A stretch of 64,000 nt of DNA from DATFDN01 sp963756495 (GTDB lineage Bacteria > Pseudomonadota > Alphaproteobacteria > Acetobacterales > Acetobacteraceae). The notes beneath the pieces were generated by a model. That model saw only the letters and a program-made list of their open reading frames with translations. It made no database searches and was not told the DNA's origin. This document shows, in pieces, positions 46,701 through 56,158 of the stretch. How positions within the stretch are numbered: the first letter of the stretch is position 1; every line of letters starts with the position of its first letter. The translations under genes were made by a program, and so were the position numbers. Location: positions 620,001 to 684,000 of the forward strand of contig CAVWNS010000014.1 in the NCBI GenBank assembly GCA_963756495.1. Reading direction: 5' to 3'.

Positions 46701-48233
46701 TCAGACGAAGTTCGTTGCGAATTTGTCGAGAAACCCGGCCAGCTTCGTTTCGGTGTCGGGCTTCAGCTCCAGGTCGGCGCGGATCGCGTCCAGGATGGCC
46801 GGCTCGCGCGACTTCAGCTCCGCGAGGTACATCTGCTCGAACGCGCCCACCCGGCCGAGGTCGATCTTGTCGAGATATCCGCGCACGCCGGCGAAGATCG
46901 CCGCGACCTCCTCCTCCACCGGCATCGGCTGGTATTGCGGCTGCTTCAGCAGCTCCGTCAGCCGCGCGCCGCGCGCCAGCAGCGCCTGGGTGGAGGCGTC
47001 GAGGTCGGAGGCGAACTGCGCGAAGGACGCCATCTCGCGGTACTGCGCGAGTTCCAGCTTGATGCGCCCGGCGACCTGCTTCATCGCCTTGACCTGCGCC
47101 GCCGAGCCGACGCGCGAGACCGAGAGGCCGACATTCACCGCCGGGCGGATGCCGCGGAAGAACAGTTCCGTTTCAAGGAAGATCTGTCCGTCGGTGATGG
47201 AGATGACGTTGGTCGGGATATAGGCCGACACGTCGCCGGCCTGCGTCTCGATCACCGGCAGGGCCGTCAGGCTGCCGGCGCCGAACTCGTCGCTCATCTT
47301 CGCCGCGCGCTCCAGCAGGCGCGAGTGCAGGTAGAACACGTCGCCCGGATACGCCTCGCGCCCCGGCGGACGGCGCAGCAGCAGCGACATCTGCCGGTAG
47401 GCGACCGCCTGCTTGGACAGGTCGTCGTAGACGATGACCGCGTGCCGGCCGTTGTCGCGGAAGAATTCGCCCATGGCGCAGCCGGCGTAGGGCGCCAGGA
47501 ACTGCATCGGCGCCGGATCGGACGCGGTGGCGGCGACGACGATGGAGTAGTCCATCGCCCCGTTCTCCTCCAGCGTGCGCACCAGCTGGGCGACGGTGGA
47601 GCGCTTCTGCCCGATGGCGACATAGATGCAGTAGAGCTTCTTGCTCTCGTCGGTGCCGGCGTTGATCCGCTTCTGGTTGATGATCGTGTCGATGATCACC
47701 GCCGTCTTGCCGGTCTGCCGGTCGCCGATGATCAGCTCGCGTTGGCCGCGCCCGATCGGGATCAGCGCGTCGATCGCCTTCAGCCCGGTCTGCATCGGCT
47801 CGTGCACCGACTTGCGTGGGATGATGCCCGGCGCCTTCACTTCGACCAGCCGACGCTCGGTGGCCGCGATCGGGCCCTTGGCGTCGATCGGGTTGCCGAG
47901 CGCATCCACCACGCGGCCCAGCAGGGCGTCGCCCACCGGCACGTCCACGATCGCGCCGGTGCGCGCCACCGTGTCGCCCTCGCGGATCTGGCGGTCGTCG
48001 CCCAGGATCACCACGCCGACATTGTCGGTCTCCAGGTTCAGCGCCATGCCGCGCAGCCCGGCGCCGGGGAAGGCGACCATCTCGCCGGCCATCACGTTCT
48101 GCAGCCCGAACACGCGGGCGATCCCGTCACCCACGCTCAGCACCTGACCCGTCTCGGCGACGTTGGCCTCGGTATCGAACGCGGCGATCTGCTGCTTCAG
48201 GATCTCCGAGATCTCGGCGGGGCGGATCTCCAT
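46701..48233 (-). CDS. atpA: ATP synthase F1 subunit alpha
   Basis: A 510-residue non-catalytic nucleotide-binding subunit. Walker A is GDRQTGKTAVIIDTI, and the C-terminal signature PAVNVGLSVSRVGSAAQ is present. The N-terminus, MEIRPAEISEILKQQIAAFD, is complete. One base separates it from the atpH stop, so translation is likely coupled. Confidence 0.97.
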   Translation of the reverse strand: MEIRPAEISEILKQQIAAFDTEANVAETGQVLSVGDGIARVFGLQNVMAGEMVAFPGAGLRGMALNLETDNVGVVILGDDRQIREGDTVARTGAIVDVPVGDALLGRVVDALGNPIDAKGPIAATERRLVEVKAPGIIPRKSVHEPMQTGLKAIDALIPIGRGQRELIIGDRQTGKTAVIIDTIINQKRINAGTDESKKLYCIYVAIGQKRSTVAQLVRTLEENGAMDYSIVVAATASDPAPMQFLAPYAGCAMGEFFRDNGRHAVIVYDDLSKQAVAYRQMSLLLRRPPGREAYPGDVFYLHSRLLERAAKMSDEFGAGSLTALPVIETQAGDVSAYIPTNVISITDGQIFLETELFFRGIRPAVNVGLSVSRVGSAAQVKAMKQVAGRIKLELAQYREMASFAQFASDLDASTQALLARGARLTELLKQPQYQPMPVEEEVAAIFAGVRGYLDKIDLGRVGAFEQMYLAELKSREPAILDAIRADLELKPDTETKLAGFLDKFATNFV

Positions 48234-48234
48234 A

Positions 48235-48807
48235 TCAGGCGGCTCCCTTCATGGCGAACTGCAGGCGTTGCAGCCGCGACTTGAGTGAGGTGTCATAGAG
48301 GCGCGCGCCGACGCGCACCACCAGGCCGCCCAGCAGGTCGGGCTCGACCTGCTCGACGATGTTGACGTTGCCGAACCCGGCCTCGATCAGGCGGGCGCGC
48401 AATTGCTGGCGCTGCACGTCGCTCAGCGCGTGCGCCGAGGCGACATGGGCGGTCGCGACGCCGCGCTTGCGCGCGACCAGCGCGCTGAAGGCGGCGACAA
48501 TCTGCCGCAGGCTGCGCAGCCGGCGATTGCTGGCCACCACGCCGACGAAGTCGCGCACCGGCTTGCCGAAGCCCTCCCGCTCCAGCACCGCGCTGGCCGC
48601 GGCGCGCGCCTGCTGCACGTCGATCAGCGGCGATTCGATCAGCCGGCGGAAATCGGCGCTGACGTCGATCATCCGGCCAAGCTGGTCCATCTCGGCCACG
48701 ACGCTGTCGAGCGCGCGCGCGTCCTCGGCATAGGAATAGAGTGCCGCCGCGTAGCGGTCGGCCAGCCCGCCGCCGCTGGCGACCGTGGTGTTTCCGGAGC
48801 TTGCCAT
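48235..48807 (-). CDS. atpH: ATP synthase F1 subunit delta (OSCP)
   Basis: A 190-residue peripheral-stalk subunit: GLADRYAAALYSYAEDARAL at the N-terminus and VEQVEPDLLGGLVVRVGARL then YDTSLKSRLQRLQFAMKG at the C-terminus. The ATG at 48807 (MASSGNTTV) is preferred; an extended frame upstream is low-complexity and has no family sequence. It is the first gene of atpHAGDC; the promoter should lie in 48808-49056. Confidence 0.92.
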   Translation of the reverse strand: MASSGNTTVASGGGLADRYAAALYSYAEDARALDSVVAEMDQLGRMIDVSADFRRLIESPLIDVQQARAAASAVLEREGFGKPVRDFVGVVASNRRLRSLRQIVAAFSALVARKRGVATAHVASAHALSDVQRQQLRARLIEAGFGNVNIVEQVEPDLLGGLVVRVGARLYDTSLKSRLQRLQFAMKGAA

Positions 48808-49056
48808 CGAGCCGGAAGTCGTCGTCCCGCTTGGGGCCACAGCTAATATCCCGATTGCAGTAGAGCGCGCACAGGCGCCGGCGCACACTGATCGGCGCCG
48901 TCACCCGGCGGCGGGCGTCTAACATGGGGGGCATCATGAGGCAACATGGCTGCCGGAAGCCTCAGACGCTGTCCCGGCTGTCCAATTCGTCTACCTCGCT
49001 GGGACGTGAGCTCAAGAAAAGCTTGATTTGCCGGGATTTTGGTGCATTTTTGAACC
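48808..49056. other. Intergenic region upstream of atpH
   Basis: It must hold the atp operon promoter. GC-rich palindromic bits (GGCGCCGGCGCAC, CACCCGGCGGCGGG) occur, but no promoter boxes can be assigned with confidence. Confidence 0.4.
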
Positions 49057-49203
49057 ATGTTCGATCCAAATCTGACCATGCGTCTGTGGCGGGACTACGA
49101 GTATGCCTACGCCATCGGGCTCGCCGCGATGCTGCTGGCCTTGGCGCCCGTGCTGGCCAGCCCCCCATTCCTGATCGCCACCCTGCTGCCGCCGCGCGGC
49201 TGA
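49057..49203 (+). CDS. Possible 48-residue membrane peptide
   Basis: MFDPNLTMRLWRDYEYAYAI is followed by a hydrophobic helix GLAAMLLALAPVLASPPFLI and a basic end. The pattern of an N-terminal charged segment and one membrane span is plausible for a small membrane protein, but there is no clear ribosome-binding site and no family is known. Confidence 0.3.
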   Translation: MFDPNLTMRLWRDYEYAYAIGLAAMLLALAPVLASPPFLIATLLPPRG

Positions 49204-49233
49204 GCCTCTGTGGGCCCTGGCTGCTTGGCCCTC

Positions 49234-49332
49234 GCGCCCACCCCTCCCCCGGCCCCTCCCGCAAGGGGAGGGAAGGTTTCTCGGAGCGCTACTCCCCCTC
49301 CCCTTGCGGGAGGGGGTTGAGGGGTGGGGCTA
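49234..49332. repeat. Intergenic palindromic repeat, CCCGCAAGGGGAGGG type
   Basis: Long C/G arms pair across 49263-49295: CCCACCCCTCCCCCGGCCCC with GGGGGTTGAGGGGTGGGG, and CTCCCGCAAGGGGAGG with CTCCCCTTGCGGGAGG. It is the best-formed of three such elements in the window. Confidence 0.75.
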
Positions 49333-49438
49333 GCGCGGGGCCGGCAGGCGGTCAGGGTTTGGAGCCGTCCGCCGGCGCCGTCCTGGCCGGGCTGGTAAAG
49401 CATGAGCGCGCCATAATCCCCGTCCTCCGGGCTACGGC

Positions 49439-50044
49439 TCACGCGCCCCAGGCCAGCGCGCGGGCGGTCCCGCCACGGCGGACCCGCCCTTCGATCAGCT
49501 TGTCCGCCCCGAGACACCGTCCGGGCGGGTCGATCAGGAACAGAATTTGGATGACGATCAGGAAGAAATACGTCCATGGCCACTCGCCGGGAGCCGAGTA
49601 GAGGCCCAGCCAGAGATTGAGCGCCATCGCCGCGCCCGCCAGCGCCCCGAGCCGAGTCAGCAGGCCCAGCATCAGCGAGACCCCGATCGCGACCTCAACC
49701 AGATAGACGATCGGCGCGAACAGCCCGATGTCGGGCAGCACGACCTGCTCGACCAGCCGGCTTTGCAGCGGGATGGCGGCATGGGCCACCATCTGCTTCA
49801 TCCAGTAGATGAGCCCGCCATAGTTCGGCGGGATCTTCCACAGGGACTGCTGCCACCACAGCACCCCCACGATCAGCCGCAGCAGCCAGATGCCGGCGTG
49901 CCGCGCGGTCCGCTGCGCGGGATCGCGCCGCCACACGGCGGCGGCGATGACGACGCTGCCCGCCAGCACCAGCCAGAACACCGGCGTGGTCCAAGCGGCT
50001 TTAGTCAGGAACTCCAGGACATCATGGACGGGGTTCGGTCTCAT
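49439..50044 (-). CDS. DoxX-like membrane protein
   Basis: A 201-residue protein with about five hydrophobic spans: FWLVLAGSVVIAAAVW, WLLRLIVGVLWWQQSLWKIP, LFAPIVYLVEVAIGVSLMLG, LAGAAMALNLWLGL, YFFLIVIQILFLI. The WLLRxxxGxxWWxxxxWKIPP pattern matches DoxX/DoxD-type proteins, which link to quinone-dependent oxidoreductases or stress. Its start overlaps the end of the phosphorylase gene, so the two form an operon. Confidence 0.75.
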   Translation of the reverse strand: MRPNPVHDVLEFLTKAAWTTPVFWLVLAGSVVIAAAVWRRDPAQRTARHAGIWLLRLIVGVLWWQQSLWKIPPNYGGLIYWMKQMVAHAAIPLQSRLVEQVVLPDIGLFAPIVYLVEVAIGVSLMLGLLTRLGALAGAAMALNLWLGLYSAPGEWPWTYFFLIVIQILFLIDPPGRCLGADKLIEGRVRRGGTARALAWGA

Positions 50045-50882
50045 GGATCGCTCCGCTTCGCCAGGCGCGTGCCGTCGCGGCGAGAAGCCGAAGCACGTCG
50101 TGCGCCCCGTTCGCCTCGCCCTTCTCGAAATCGCCTTCGACGCGCGCCATCTGGTTCGTGACGTGAGCGAAGCATAGCACCGCTTTGCCCCGCGCGCGGG
50201 CGAATGCGTACAACGCCGCCGCCTCCATCTCCACGGCCAGCGCGCCGTGGGCGCGGGCTTCGGCGATTGCGGCCTCGGTCTCGCGGAACGGCGCGTCGGT
50301 GGTCCAGGTCGCGCCAGCGACGACCGTCGGCGACACCGCCCGCAGCGCGCGCAGCACTGGCGACGTCAGGGCCAAGTCCGCCTCGGCGAACAGGCTGGGC
50401 GGCAAGTAGTGGTGGCTTGTCCCCTCGTCGCGCAGCGCGCGCTCGATCAGGATGAAATAGGGGGTTGGTCCGCTCGCCACGAGCTGGCCGGACGAGGTGA
50501 TGCTCACCAACAGGCGGCAGCCGGAGGCGAAGAGCTGCTCGGCCACCAGCACGGCGAAGGGGGCGCCGACCGCGCATCCGACAAGGCCGAACGACTGGCC
50601 GTCCTGCGCGAACACCGACAGCTCGGTGTGATAGCAGGCCCATCCGGCGCTCCGACGCGCCCTGCCGTCGGTGCGCAACTGGCGCACGAGATCGCCGTCG
50701 GGATCGAGCACGCAGATATCGGGCACATCTTCCAAAGCCAGCCCTTTCTGCCGGCGCGCCTCCCGCAGCAGGTTCTCCGGCAGAAAAACCGAGGGGGCCG
50801 CGAAGTCCTTGGCCCGCAGTAGGAATGTCGCATCGGACGTCACGATGATCGCCTTTCGTCTCGGTCGGGAAACACCCGTCAT
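50022..50882 (-). CDS. Nucleoside phosphorylase-family protein
   Basis: About 286 residues from ATG 50882 (MTGVSRPRRKAIIVTSD; an upstream ATG at 50924 is possible). The PNP/UDP phosphorylase fold is seen in SFGLVGCAVGAPFAVLVAEQ, RLLVSITSSGQLV, and the nucleoside-site GALAVEMEAAALYAFARARG. Members cleave nucleosides with phosphate. The extended N-terminal 60 residues are unusual. It overlaps the DoxX gene by 23 bases. Confidence 0.82.
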   Translation of the reverse strand: MTGVSRPRRKAIIVTSDATFLLRAKDFAAPSVFLPENLLREARRQKGLALEDVPDICVLDPDGDLVRQLRTDGRARRSAGWACYHTELSVFAQDGQSFGLVGCAVGAPFAVLVAEQLFASGCRLLVSITSSGQLVASGPTPYFILIERALRDEGTSHHYLPPSLFAEADLALTSPVLRALRAVSPTVVAGATWTTDAPFRETEAAIAEARAHGALAVEMEAAALYAFARARGKAVLCFAHVTNQMARVEGDFEKGEANGAHDVLRLLAATARAWRSGAIHETEPRP

Positions 50883-50954
50883 TGCCCGCCAGGAGGCTGC
50901 CCCGTCAATCAAACCCCTCGCCATCGGCGCCGAGCCGCCCTATCTCGGCGTGCC

Positions 50955-51704
50955 ATGTACGCGATTCGGACGGAACGGCTGACCAAGCGCTATGGCGATG
51001 TCCTCGCCGTGGATGCGATCGGCTTTGCCGTGCCGGCGGGCGCGACCCTGGGGCTGCTCGGCGGCAACGGGGCGGGAAAGACCACCACCATCGCCATGCT
51101 GCTCGGATTGCTGATCCCGACCGAGGGGCGGATCGAGGTGCTGGGTCACGACATGGCCCGCGATCGCTTCGCCGCGCTGGCGCGCATGAATTTCTCCTCT
51201 CCCTATGTCGCATTGCCGCAGCGGCTGACCGTGGCGCAGAACCTGCGGGTCTACGGCCATCTCTACGGCGTGCCCGAACTGGAGCGACGCATCCGCGAAC
51301 TCGCGGAGCAGTTGGACTTGGCCCAACTCCTCGACCGCCGCGCCGGCCAGCTCTCGGCCGGCCAGAAGACCCGTGTGGCGCTTGCCAAGGCGCTGATCAA
51401 CCGTCCGGCCGTCCTGCTGCTGGACGAGCCGACGGCGAGCCTCGATCCCGATACCGGCGATTGGGTCCGCAGCTGGCTGGAACGCTATCGCGACGAGACG
51501 GGCTGCACGATCCTGCTCGCCTCGCACAACATGGCCGAGGTGGAGCGGCTCTGCTCGCAGGTGCTGATGCTCAAACGCGGACGCATTGTCGATCGGGGCA
51601 GCCCGGCCGACCTGCTTGCCCGCTATGCCCGCGAGGACCTGGAGGAGGTGTTCCTCGACATCGCCCGTGACCGCCGTCGCGCGGCGGTGGAGGTGCCGGT
51701 ATGA
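50955..51704 (+). CDS. ABC transporter ATP-binding protein
   Basis: A 249-residue ATPase: Walker A GGNGAGKTT (36-44), Q-loop region NFSSPYVALPQRLTV, signature QLSAGQKTRVALAKAL, Walker B AVLLLDEPTASLDP and the switch His in LASHNMAEVERL. The signature reads LSAGQ instead of LSGGQ. It is coupled (ATGA overlap) to the permease gene. This is an ABC-2 type exporter pair; the cargo is unknown. Confidence 0.92.
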   Translation: MYAIRTERLTKRYGDVLAVDAIGFAVPAGATLGLLGGNGAGKTTTIAMLLGLLIPTEGRIEVLGHDMARDRFAALARMNFSSPYVALPQRLTVAQNLRVYGHLYGVPELERRIRELAEQLDLAQLLDRRAGQLSAGQKTRVALAKALINRPAVLLLDEPTASLDPDTGDWVRSWLERYRDETGCTILLASHNMAEVERLCSQVLMLKRGRIVDRGSPADLLARYAREDLEEVFLDIARDRRRAAVEVPV

Positions 51705-52513
51705 GGGCGTCGCCGCTGCGCCGCGTGTGGGGGATGATGTACCGCCACCTGGCGCTGTATCGCGGCTCCTGGCCCCGGCTGCTGGAGCTGGCCTACTGGC
51801 CCGTGCTGCAAATGCTCATCTGGGGCTTCACTGCCAGCTTCATCGCCGGCCGGATGGGTGTCGGTAGCAGTGCCGGCGCGTTGGCGGGAGCGACGCTGCT
51901 CGGCGGGGTGCTGCTGTGGGAGGTGGCGCTGCGCAGCCAGATGGGCGTGGCGATCAGCTTCATGGAGGAGATGTGGTCGCGCAACCTGGGCCACGTCTTC
52001 GTCTCGCCCCTGCGTCCGTGGGAGCTGGTGGCGGCGCTGCTCGGCATGTCGATCATCCGGATGCTGGCGGGCGTGATGCCGGCGATTGGCGTCGCGTGGC
52101 TGCTGTACGCGTTCAACCTGTTCGCGCTGGGGCCGATCGTCGTGCTGTTCTTCGCCAACCTGATGATCATGGGATGGTGGGTGGCGCTCGGAGTGGTGTC
52201 GCTGATCCTGCGCCACGGGGCAGGAGCGGAGGCGCTGGCCTGGTCGGTGCTGTTCGGCATCACCCCGTTTGCCGCCGTGTTCTATCCGGTGGCCGTGCTG
52301 CCGCACGTCATGCAGGTCGTGGCGTTCATCATCCCGGCCTCGCACGTCTTCGAGGGCATGCGCGCGGCGCTGCTGCACGGCGTGATCCGATGGGACCACA
52401 TGATCGCCGCCATCCTGCTGAACGCGGCCTGGTCGGTCGGCGCCGGCGTGCTGTTCGCCCGCCAGCTTCGCCAGGCGCGGATGCGCGGCGCGCTGCTGAG
52501 CATCGGCGAATGA
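51701..52513 (+). CDS. ABC-2 type transporter permease
   Basis: A 270-residue integral membrane protein with six likely spans, including VLQMLIWGFTASFIAG, GATLLGGVLLWEVALR, LIVLFFANLMIMGWWVALGV-like segments and ILLNAAWSVGAGVLFA. The ABC-2 motif region FPVAVLP is present as FYPVAVLPHVMQVV. It overlaps the ATPase upstream and the phosphatase gene downstream by 4 bases each, giving a three-gene operon. Confidence 0.88.
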   Translation: MRASPLRRVWGMMYRHLALYRGSWPRLLELAYWPVLQMLIWGFTASFIAGRMGVGSSAGALAGATLLGGVLLWEVALRSQMGVAISFMEEMWSRNLGHVFVSPLRPWELVAALLGMSIIRMLAGVMPAIGVAWLLYAFNLFALGPIVVLFFANLMIMGWWVALGVVSLILRHGAGAEALAWSVLFGITPFAAVFYPVAVLPHVMQVVAFIIPASHVFEGMRAALLHGVIRWDHMIAAILLNAAWSVGAGVLFARQLRQARMRGALLSIGE

Positions 52514-53130
52514 GCGTCACGTCGTTCTGGCTGATCCGCCACGCGGTGGTGGAGGAGAACGCCCGCGCGATCCTGTACGGAACGCTGGATGTCGAGCTAT
52601 GCCCGGCGAGCCTGATCGAGCAGGCGCCGATGTACCGCGCCCTGGCCCGCCGGTTGCCGCGGCCGGCGCAGTGGGTGGTCACGCCGCTGTCGCGCACGCG
52701 CCGCACCGCCGAGACGATCTTCGCCACCGGCTACCCGGCCGCCGGGCTGGAGGTGGACCCCGCGCTGACCGAACAGTCGCTGGGGGAGTGGCACGGCTTG
52801 GCGCATGCCGAGCTGCCGGCGCGGCTGTCGCGGCCGGCGCACGCCTTCTGGCCGCTGTCAGGCCAGGAGCGCCCGCCCGGAGGCGAGTCGATTGCCGAGG
52901 TCATCGTGCGGGCCGGCGCGGGCATGGAGCGGCTGGCCCGCGCCCACCGGGGCTCGGCGGTGGTGGTGGTCAGCCACGGCGGCACCATTCGCGCCATGGT
53001 GGCGCACGCCCTCGACATCGGACCCGACAACGCGCTGCATCTGGCGATCCAGAATCTATCGCTGACACGTCTGGAGCGGCATGATGGCGGCTGGCGCGTC
53101 GTCTGCGTGAACGAGTTGCCGGGATATTGA
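52510..53130 (+). CDS. Histidine phosphatase-family protein
   Basis: A 206-residue phosphoglycerate mutase-like phosphatase. The catalytic His11 lies in FWLIRHAVVEEN (RHG variant RHA), the second Arg block is TPLSRTRRTAETIF, the acid Glu is in LTEQSLGEWHG and the second His in VVVSHGGTIRAM. The substrate is unknown; CobC/SixA-like roles are possible. Coupled to the ABC permease. Confidence 0.87.
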   Translation: MSVTSFWLIRHAVVEENARAILYGTLDVELCPASLIEQAPMYRALARRLPRPAQWVVTPLSRTRRTAETIFATGYPAAGLEVDPALTEQSLGEWHGLAHAELPARLSRPAHAFWPLSGQERPPGGESIAEVIVRAGAGMERLARAHRGSAVVVVSHGGTIRAMVAHALDIGPDNALHLAIQNLSLTRLERHDGGWRVVCVNELPGY

Positions 53131-53191
53131 CGGCCCCGCGATATCGGGCAAATCGCGCCGATGGAGTATGGGCGATCGAGGAGACCCATCG

Positions 53192-54097
53192 ATGAAGCGC
53201 TTTCTGCTCGCCGCCGGCTTGCTGCTGTTGCCCGCGCTCGCCCACGCGCAGCTGGATGAACAGGCGCTGGTCGATCGTTCGACGATCGCCGTGCAGGAGA
53301 TGATGAGCCAAGGCATCTCCCATACCCCGCGCATGATGCTGGAACGCGCTCGCGCGGTGCTGATCTGCCCGCGCGTCTTCAAGGCGGGCTTCTTCTTCGG
53401 CGGGTCGGGCGGCAATTGCGTGATGCTCGCGCGCGCCGGCAACGGCACCTGGTCCTATCCGGCCTTCCTGACCATCGGCAGCGCGAGTTTCGGCTTCCAG
53501 ATCGGGCTGGAGGACAGCGCGCTCGTGTTGATGGTGATGACCAATCGCGGGCTCGAAGCGCTGATGAACAGTCATTTCAAGCTGGGCGGGGGCGCCTCGC
53601 TGGCGATCGCCACCGTGGGGGGCGGGGTGCAGGGCGCGCTCACCACCGGCATCACCGCGGATATCGTCGCCTTCCAGGCCTCGCGCGGTGCCTACGCCGG
53701 CATCTCGGTCGAGGGCAGCATCCTCAACTCGCGCACCGACATGAGTCGTGCCTATTACGGGCAGCCCTTCGACACGCGCCAGATCGTGATGGCCATGCAG
53801 GGTGCCAATCCCGGCGCCGACCCGCTGCGTAGCATCCTGACGCGTTTCGGCTCGCCCGCTGCATACCCGCCTCCCGGCTATGCCGCGCCGCGTGGGTATG
53901 CCGCGCCCTCCGGTTATGCTCCCCAGCCCGGCTACCCGCCCCAGGCGAGCTACCCGCCAGGGACAGCGGGGTATCAACCGTCGTATCCGTCCAGCAACCC
54001 ACCGCCGGGCGGTTATGCGCCAATGACCGGGTACCAGGGGCCGCCGGAAGGACAAGGCAGAGACTTCCAGCAGCAGGCCCTGCCGCCGCCGCACTGA
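53192..54097 (+). CDS. SYLF-domain (Ysc84-like) secreted lipid-binding protein
   Basis: A 301-residue protein from ATG 53192, with GAGGAG 9 bases upstream. Signal peptide MKRFLLAAGLLLLPALAHAQ; the SYLF domain follows (ARAVLICPRVFKAGFFFGGS, ASFGFQIGLEDSALVLMVMT, DIVAFQASRGAYAGISVEGS). The last 80 residues are Pro/Tyr/Gly-rich repeats (PGYAAPRGYAAPSGYAPQPG), likely disordered. The SYLF domain binds phosphoinositides in eukaryotes; the bacterial role is unknown. Periplasmic or envelope location is expected. Confidence 0.88.
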   Translation: MKRFLLAAGLLLLPALAHAQLDEQALVDRSTIAVQEMMSQGISHTPRMMLERARAVLICPRVFKAGFFFGGSGGNCVMLARAGNGTWSYPAFLTIGSASFGFQIGLEDSALVLMVMTNRGLEALMNSHFKLGGGASLAIATVGGGVQGALTTGITADIVAFQASRGAYAGISVEGSILNSRTDMSRAYYGQPFDTRQIVMAMQGANPGADPLRSILTRFGSPAAYPPPGYAAPRGYAAPSGYAPQPGYPPQASYPPGTAGYQPSYPSSNPPPGGYAPMTGYQGPPEGQGRDFQQQALPPPH

Positions 54098-54145
54098 GCC
54101 CCGGGGTGCATTCCCGTGCGTCGCGACTTGCTCTAGCTTGCGGCG

Positions 54146-54622
54146 ATGGCCGCCGCGCGTCCGTTCTGGAAGACCAAGCAGCTGGAGGAGATGACCCCGG
54201 CCGAGTGGGAGTCGCTGTGCGACGGCTGCGGACGCTGCTGCCTGCACAAGCTGCGCCACGAGGATGACGGCGCGCTGTCGTTCACCAACGTCGCCTGCCA
54301 CCTGCTCGATCACCAGACCTGCCGATGCACCGACTACGCTCACCGCCATCGCCGGGTGCCCGACTGCGTGCAACTGACTCCGGCGACCGTGCGGGAGGTG
54401 GACTGGCTGCCGCCGTCCTGCGCCTATCGCCGGCTGGCCGAGGGCAAGGGACTTGCCTGGTGGCACCCGCTGGTCTCCGGCGATCCCGCCACGGTCCATG
54501 AAGCCGGCATCTCGGTGCGCGGGCGCGCGGTGTCGGAGCGGCGGGCCGGCCCCTTGGAGCACCACATCACCGACTGGCCGGGACGGATGCCGCGCGGGCG
54601 ACGCGCCAAGGAGGAACGCTGA
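54146..54622 (+). CDS. YcgN/UPF0260-family cysteine-cluster protein
   Basis: A 158-residue protein with the CxxCxxCC-type cluster in LCDGCGRCCLHKL and further cysteines in NVACHLLDHQTCRCTDY and VPDCVQLT. The C-terminal GDPATVHEAGISVRGRAVSE matches the family. It probably binds an Fe-S cluster or zinc. Its TGA overlaps the next gene start (TGATGATG). Confidence 0.9.
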   Translation: MAAARPFWKTKQLEEMTPAEWESLCDGCGRCCLHKLRHEDDGALSFTNVACHLLDHQTCRCTDYAHRHRRVPDCVQLTPATVREVDWLPPSCAYRRLAEGKGLAWWHPLVSGDPATVHEAGISVRGRAVSERRAGPLEHHITDWPGRMPRGRRAKEER

Positions 54623-55542
54623 TGATGACCGATGCCCTCTTCGGCGGCGTCAATGCCGCCGTGCTGACGCCGATGAACGCCGATTTCTCGGTCGATCTCG
54701 ACCGCATGGCGGCACATTGCCGCTGGCTACTGGCGAATGGCTGCAACGGCCTCGGCATCCTGGGCACCACGGGCGAGGCGAACAGTCTCGGGATCGACGA
54801 GCGGCTCGCGACGATGGAGGGCCTGGTCGAGCGTGGCATTCCGGCGACCAAGCTGATGCCGGGCACCGGGACGACGGCGCTGACCGACACCGTGCTCCTC
54901 ACAAGGCGTGCCGCCGAGCTGGGCTGCCGCGGGGCGCTGCTGCTGCCGCCCTTCTACTACAAGAACCCCTCGGATGACGGCCTGTTCGCCTATTTCAGCG
55001 AGGTCGTCCGGCGTACCGGCGGCGACATCAGGATCTACCTCTATCATTTCCCGCAGCAGGCGGTGGTCGGCTTCGGCTTGGCGCTGATCGGCCGGCTGCT
55101 CGCCGCGTTTCCGGGCATCGTGAAGGGCATCAAGGACAGCAGCGGCGATTTTGCCAACACGCGCGCCTACGCCGAGCATTACGCCAAGGACGGGTTCGAG
55201 GTCTACGCGGGCGATGACAGCCTGCTGAGCGCGATGCTCGCCGCCGGGGGCGCCGGATGCATCACGGCGGCCTCCAACGTGAACTGCGCGGCGGGCGCGC
55301 GTGTCTATGCGAACTGGGACAACACGGCGGGCGAGGAGGCGCAGCGCATCCTTAGCGCGACCCGCAAGGCGGTGACGTCGGTGCCGCTGATCCCGGGGCT
55401 GAAATCGCTCGTTGCGCGCAACACGGAAGATGCGCGCTGGACCAACATCCGTCCGCCGCATCTGAAGCTGGATGCCGCGCAGGAGGCGGCGCTGTTTGCC
55501 GCCTTCGCCGCCAGCGGGTGCGTGCTGGCGAAGGTCGCTTGA
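54622..55542 (+). CDS. DapA/NanA-family class I aldolase (dihydrodipicolinate synthase-like)
   Basis: A 306-residue TIM-barrel aldolase. The carboxylate-binding GTTGEANSL (49-57), the Tyr region RIYLYHFPQ and the Schiff-base Lys171 in VKGIKDSSGD are visible. AAGGAGGAACG precedes the ATG. The sequence is not the canonical DapA, so it may act on a different 2-oxo acid. Coupled to the cysteine-cluster gene. Confidence 0.85.
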   Translation: MMTDALFGGVNAAVLTPMNADFSVDLDRMAAHCRWLLANGCNGLGILGTTGEANSLGIDERLATMEGLVERGIPATKLMPGTGTTALTDTVLLTRRAAELGCRGALLLPPFYYKNPSDDGLFAYFSEVVRRTGGDIRIYLYHFPQQAVVGFGLALIGRLLAAFPGIVKGIKDSSGDFANTRAYAEHYAKDGFEVYAGDDSLLSAMLAAGGAGCITAASNVNCAAGARVYANWDNTAGEEAQRILSATRKAVTSVPLIPGLKSLVARNTEDARWTNIRPPHLKLDAAQEAALFAAFAASGCVLAKVA

Positions 55543-55590
55543 GCGCGCGCGCCGAACCGGGGCGCTGTCAGCATAGCGGGGGCCGCACGC

Positions 55591-56062
55591 ATGGCACTCC
55601 ATCACGTCCGCATCGACGATGTTGCGCCGTTTCAGTACCGATTTCGGAGGCAACATCCACGCGCACATGGCTGACGTCGGGCGGGCCGTTGGGTCGCAGG
55701 CGATCGGGCTGACGATCCAGACGGTGGCGACAGGGTGCCGGTCGTCACGGCGGCATAGGCATGTGTTCCAGGAGGAAATTCTGATCGTCATGGCGGGAGC
55801 GGGAACGCTGCTGCATGGCGACGCGCAGGTTCCCGTCCGGCCGGGGGACTGCTTCTGCTACACACCATCCGACGCCGAGATCCATACGTTCGAAAATACC
55901 GGCACGGACGACCTTGTGATCTGGGCGTTCGGCAACCGATTTCGCCATGAAGTGTGCGTCTATCCCGATGAAGGCGTGGCTTTCGTCGAGGGATTGGGGG
56001 CGGAGATTCCACTTGCCGCGACGGTCGAAAGCGCGTGGACGGAGGAAAGACGCAAGCGATGA
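55591..56062 (+). CDS. Cupin-domain protein (possible N-terminal frameshift)
   Basis: The cupin barrel reads CRSSRRHRHVFQEEILIVMA, GTLLHGDAQVPVRPGDCFCY then AEIHTFENTGTDDLVIWAFG, with metal-ligand candidates in HRHVFQEE and H of EIHTF. As written the long frame begins at ATG 55619 (MLRRFSTDFGG). The ATG at 55591 in another frame gives MALHHVRIDDVAPFQY, which looks like the proper N-terminus, so an indel near 55636 is likely. The substrate is unknown. Confidence 0.75.
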
Positions 56063-56158
56063 ATGGGCACCACGACCCAAGGCATGAGCGGCCGTTTCTG
56101 CACCGCGCACGCTGAACGCGGTTGACGAATCGGATCGGATTGCGACTTGCTCCATGTG

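Noticed and set aside
49234..49332. Rho-independent terminator of the atp operon
   Set aside because: It lies upstream of atpH, not after atpC, and matches dispersed palindromes elsewhere in the window.
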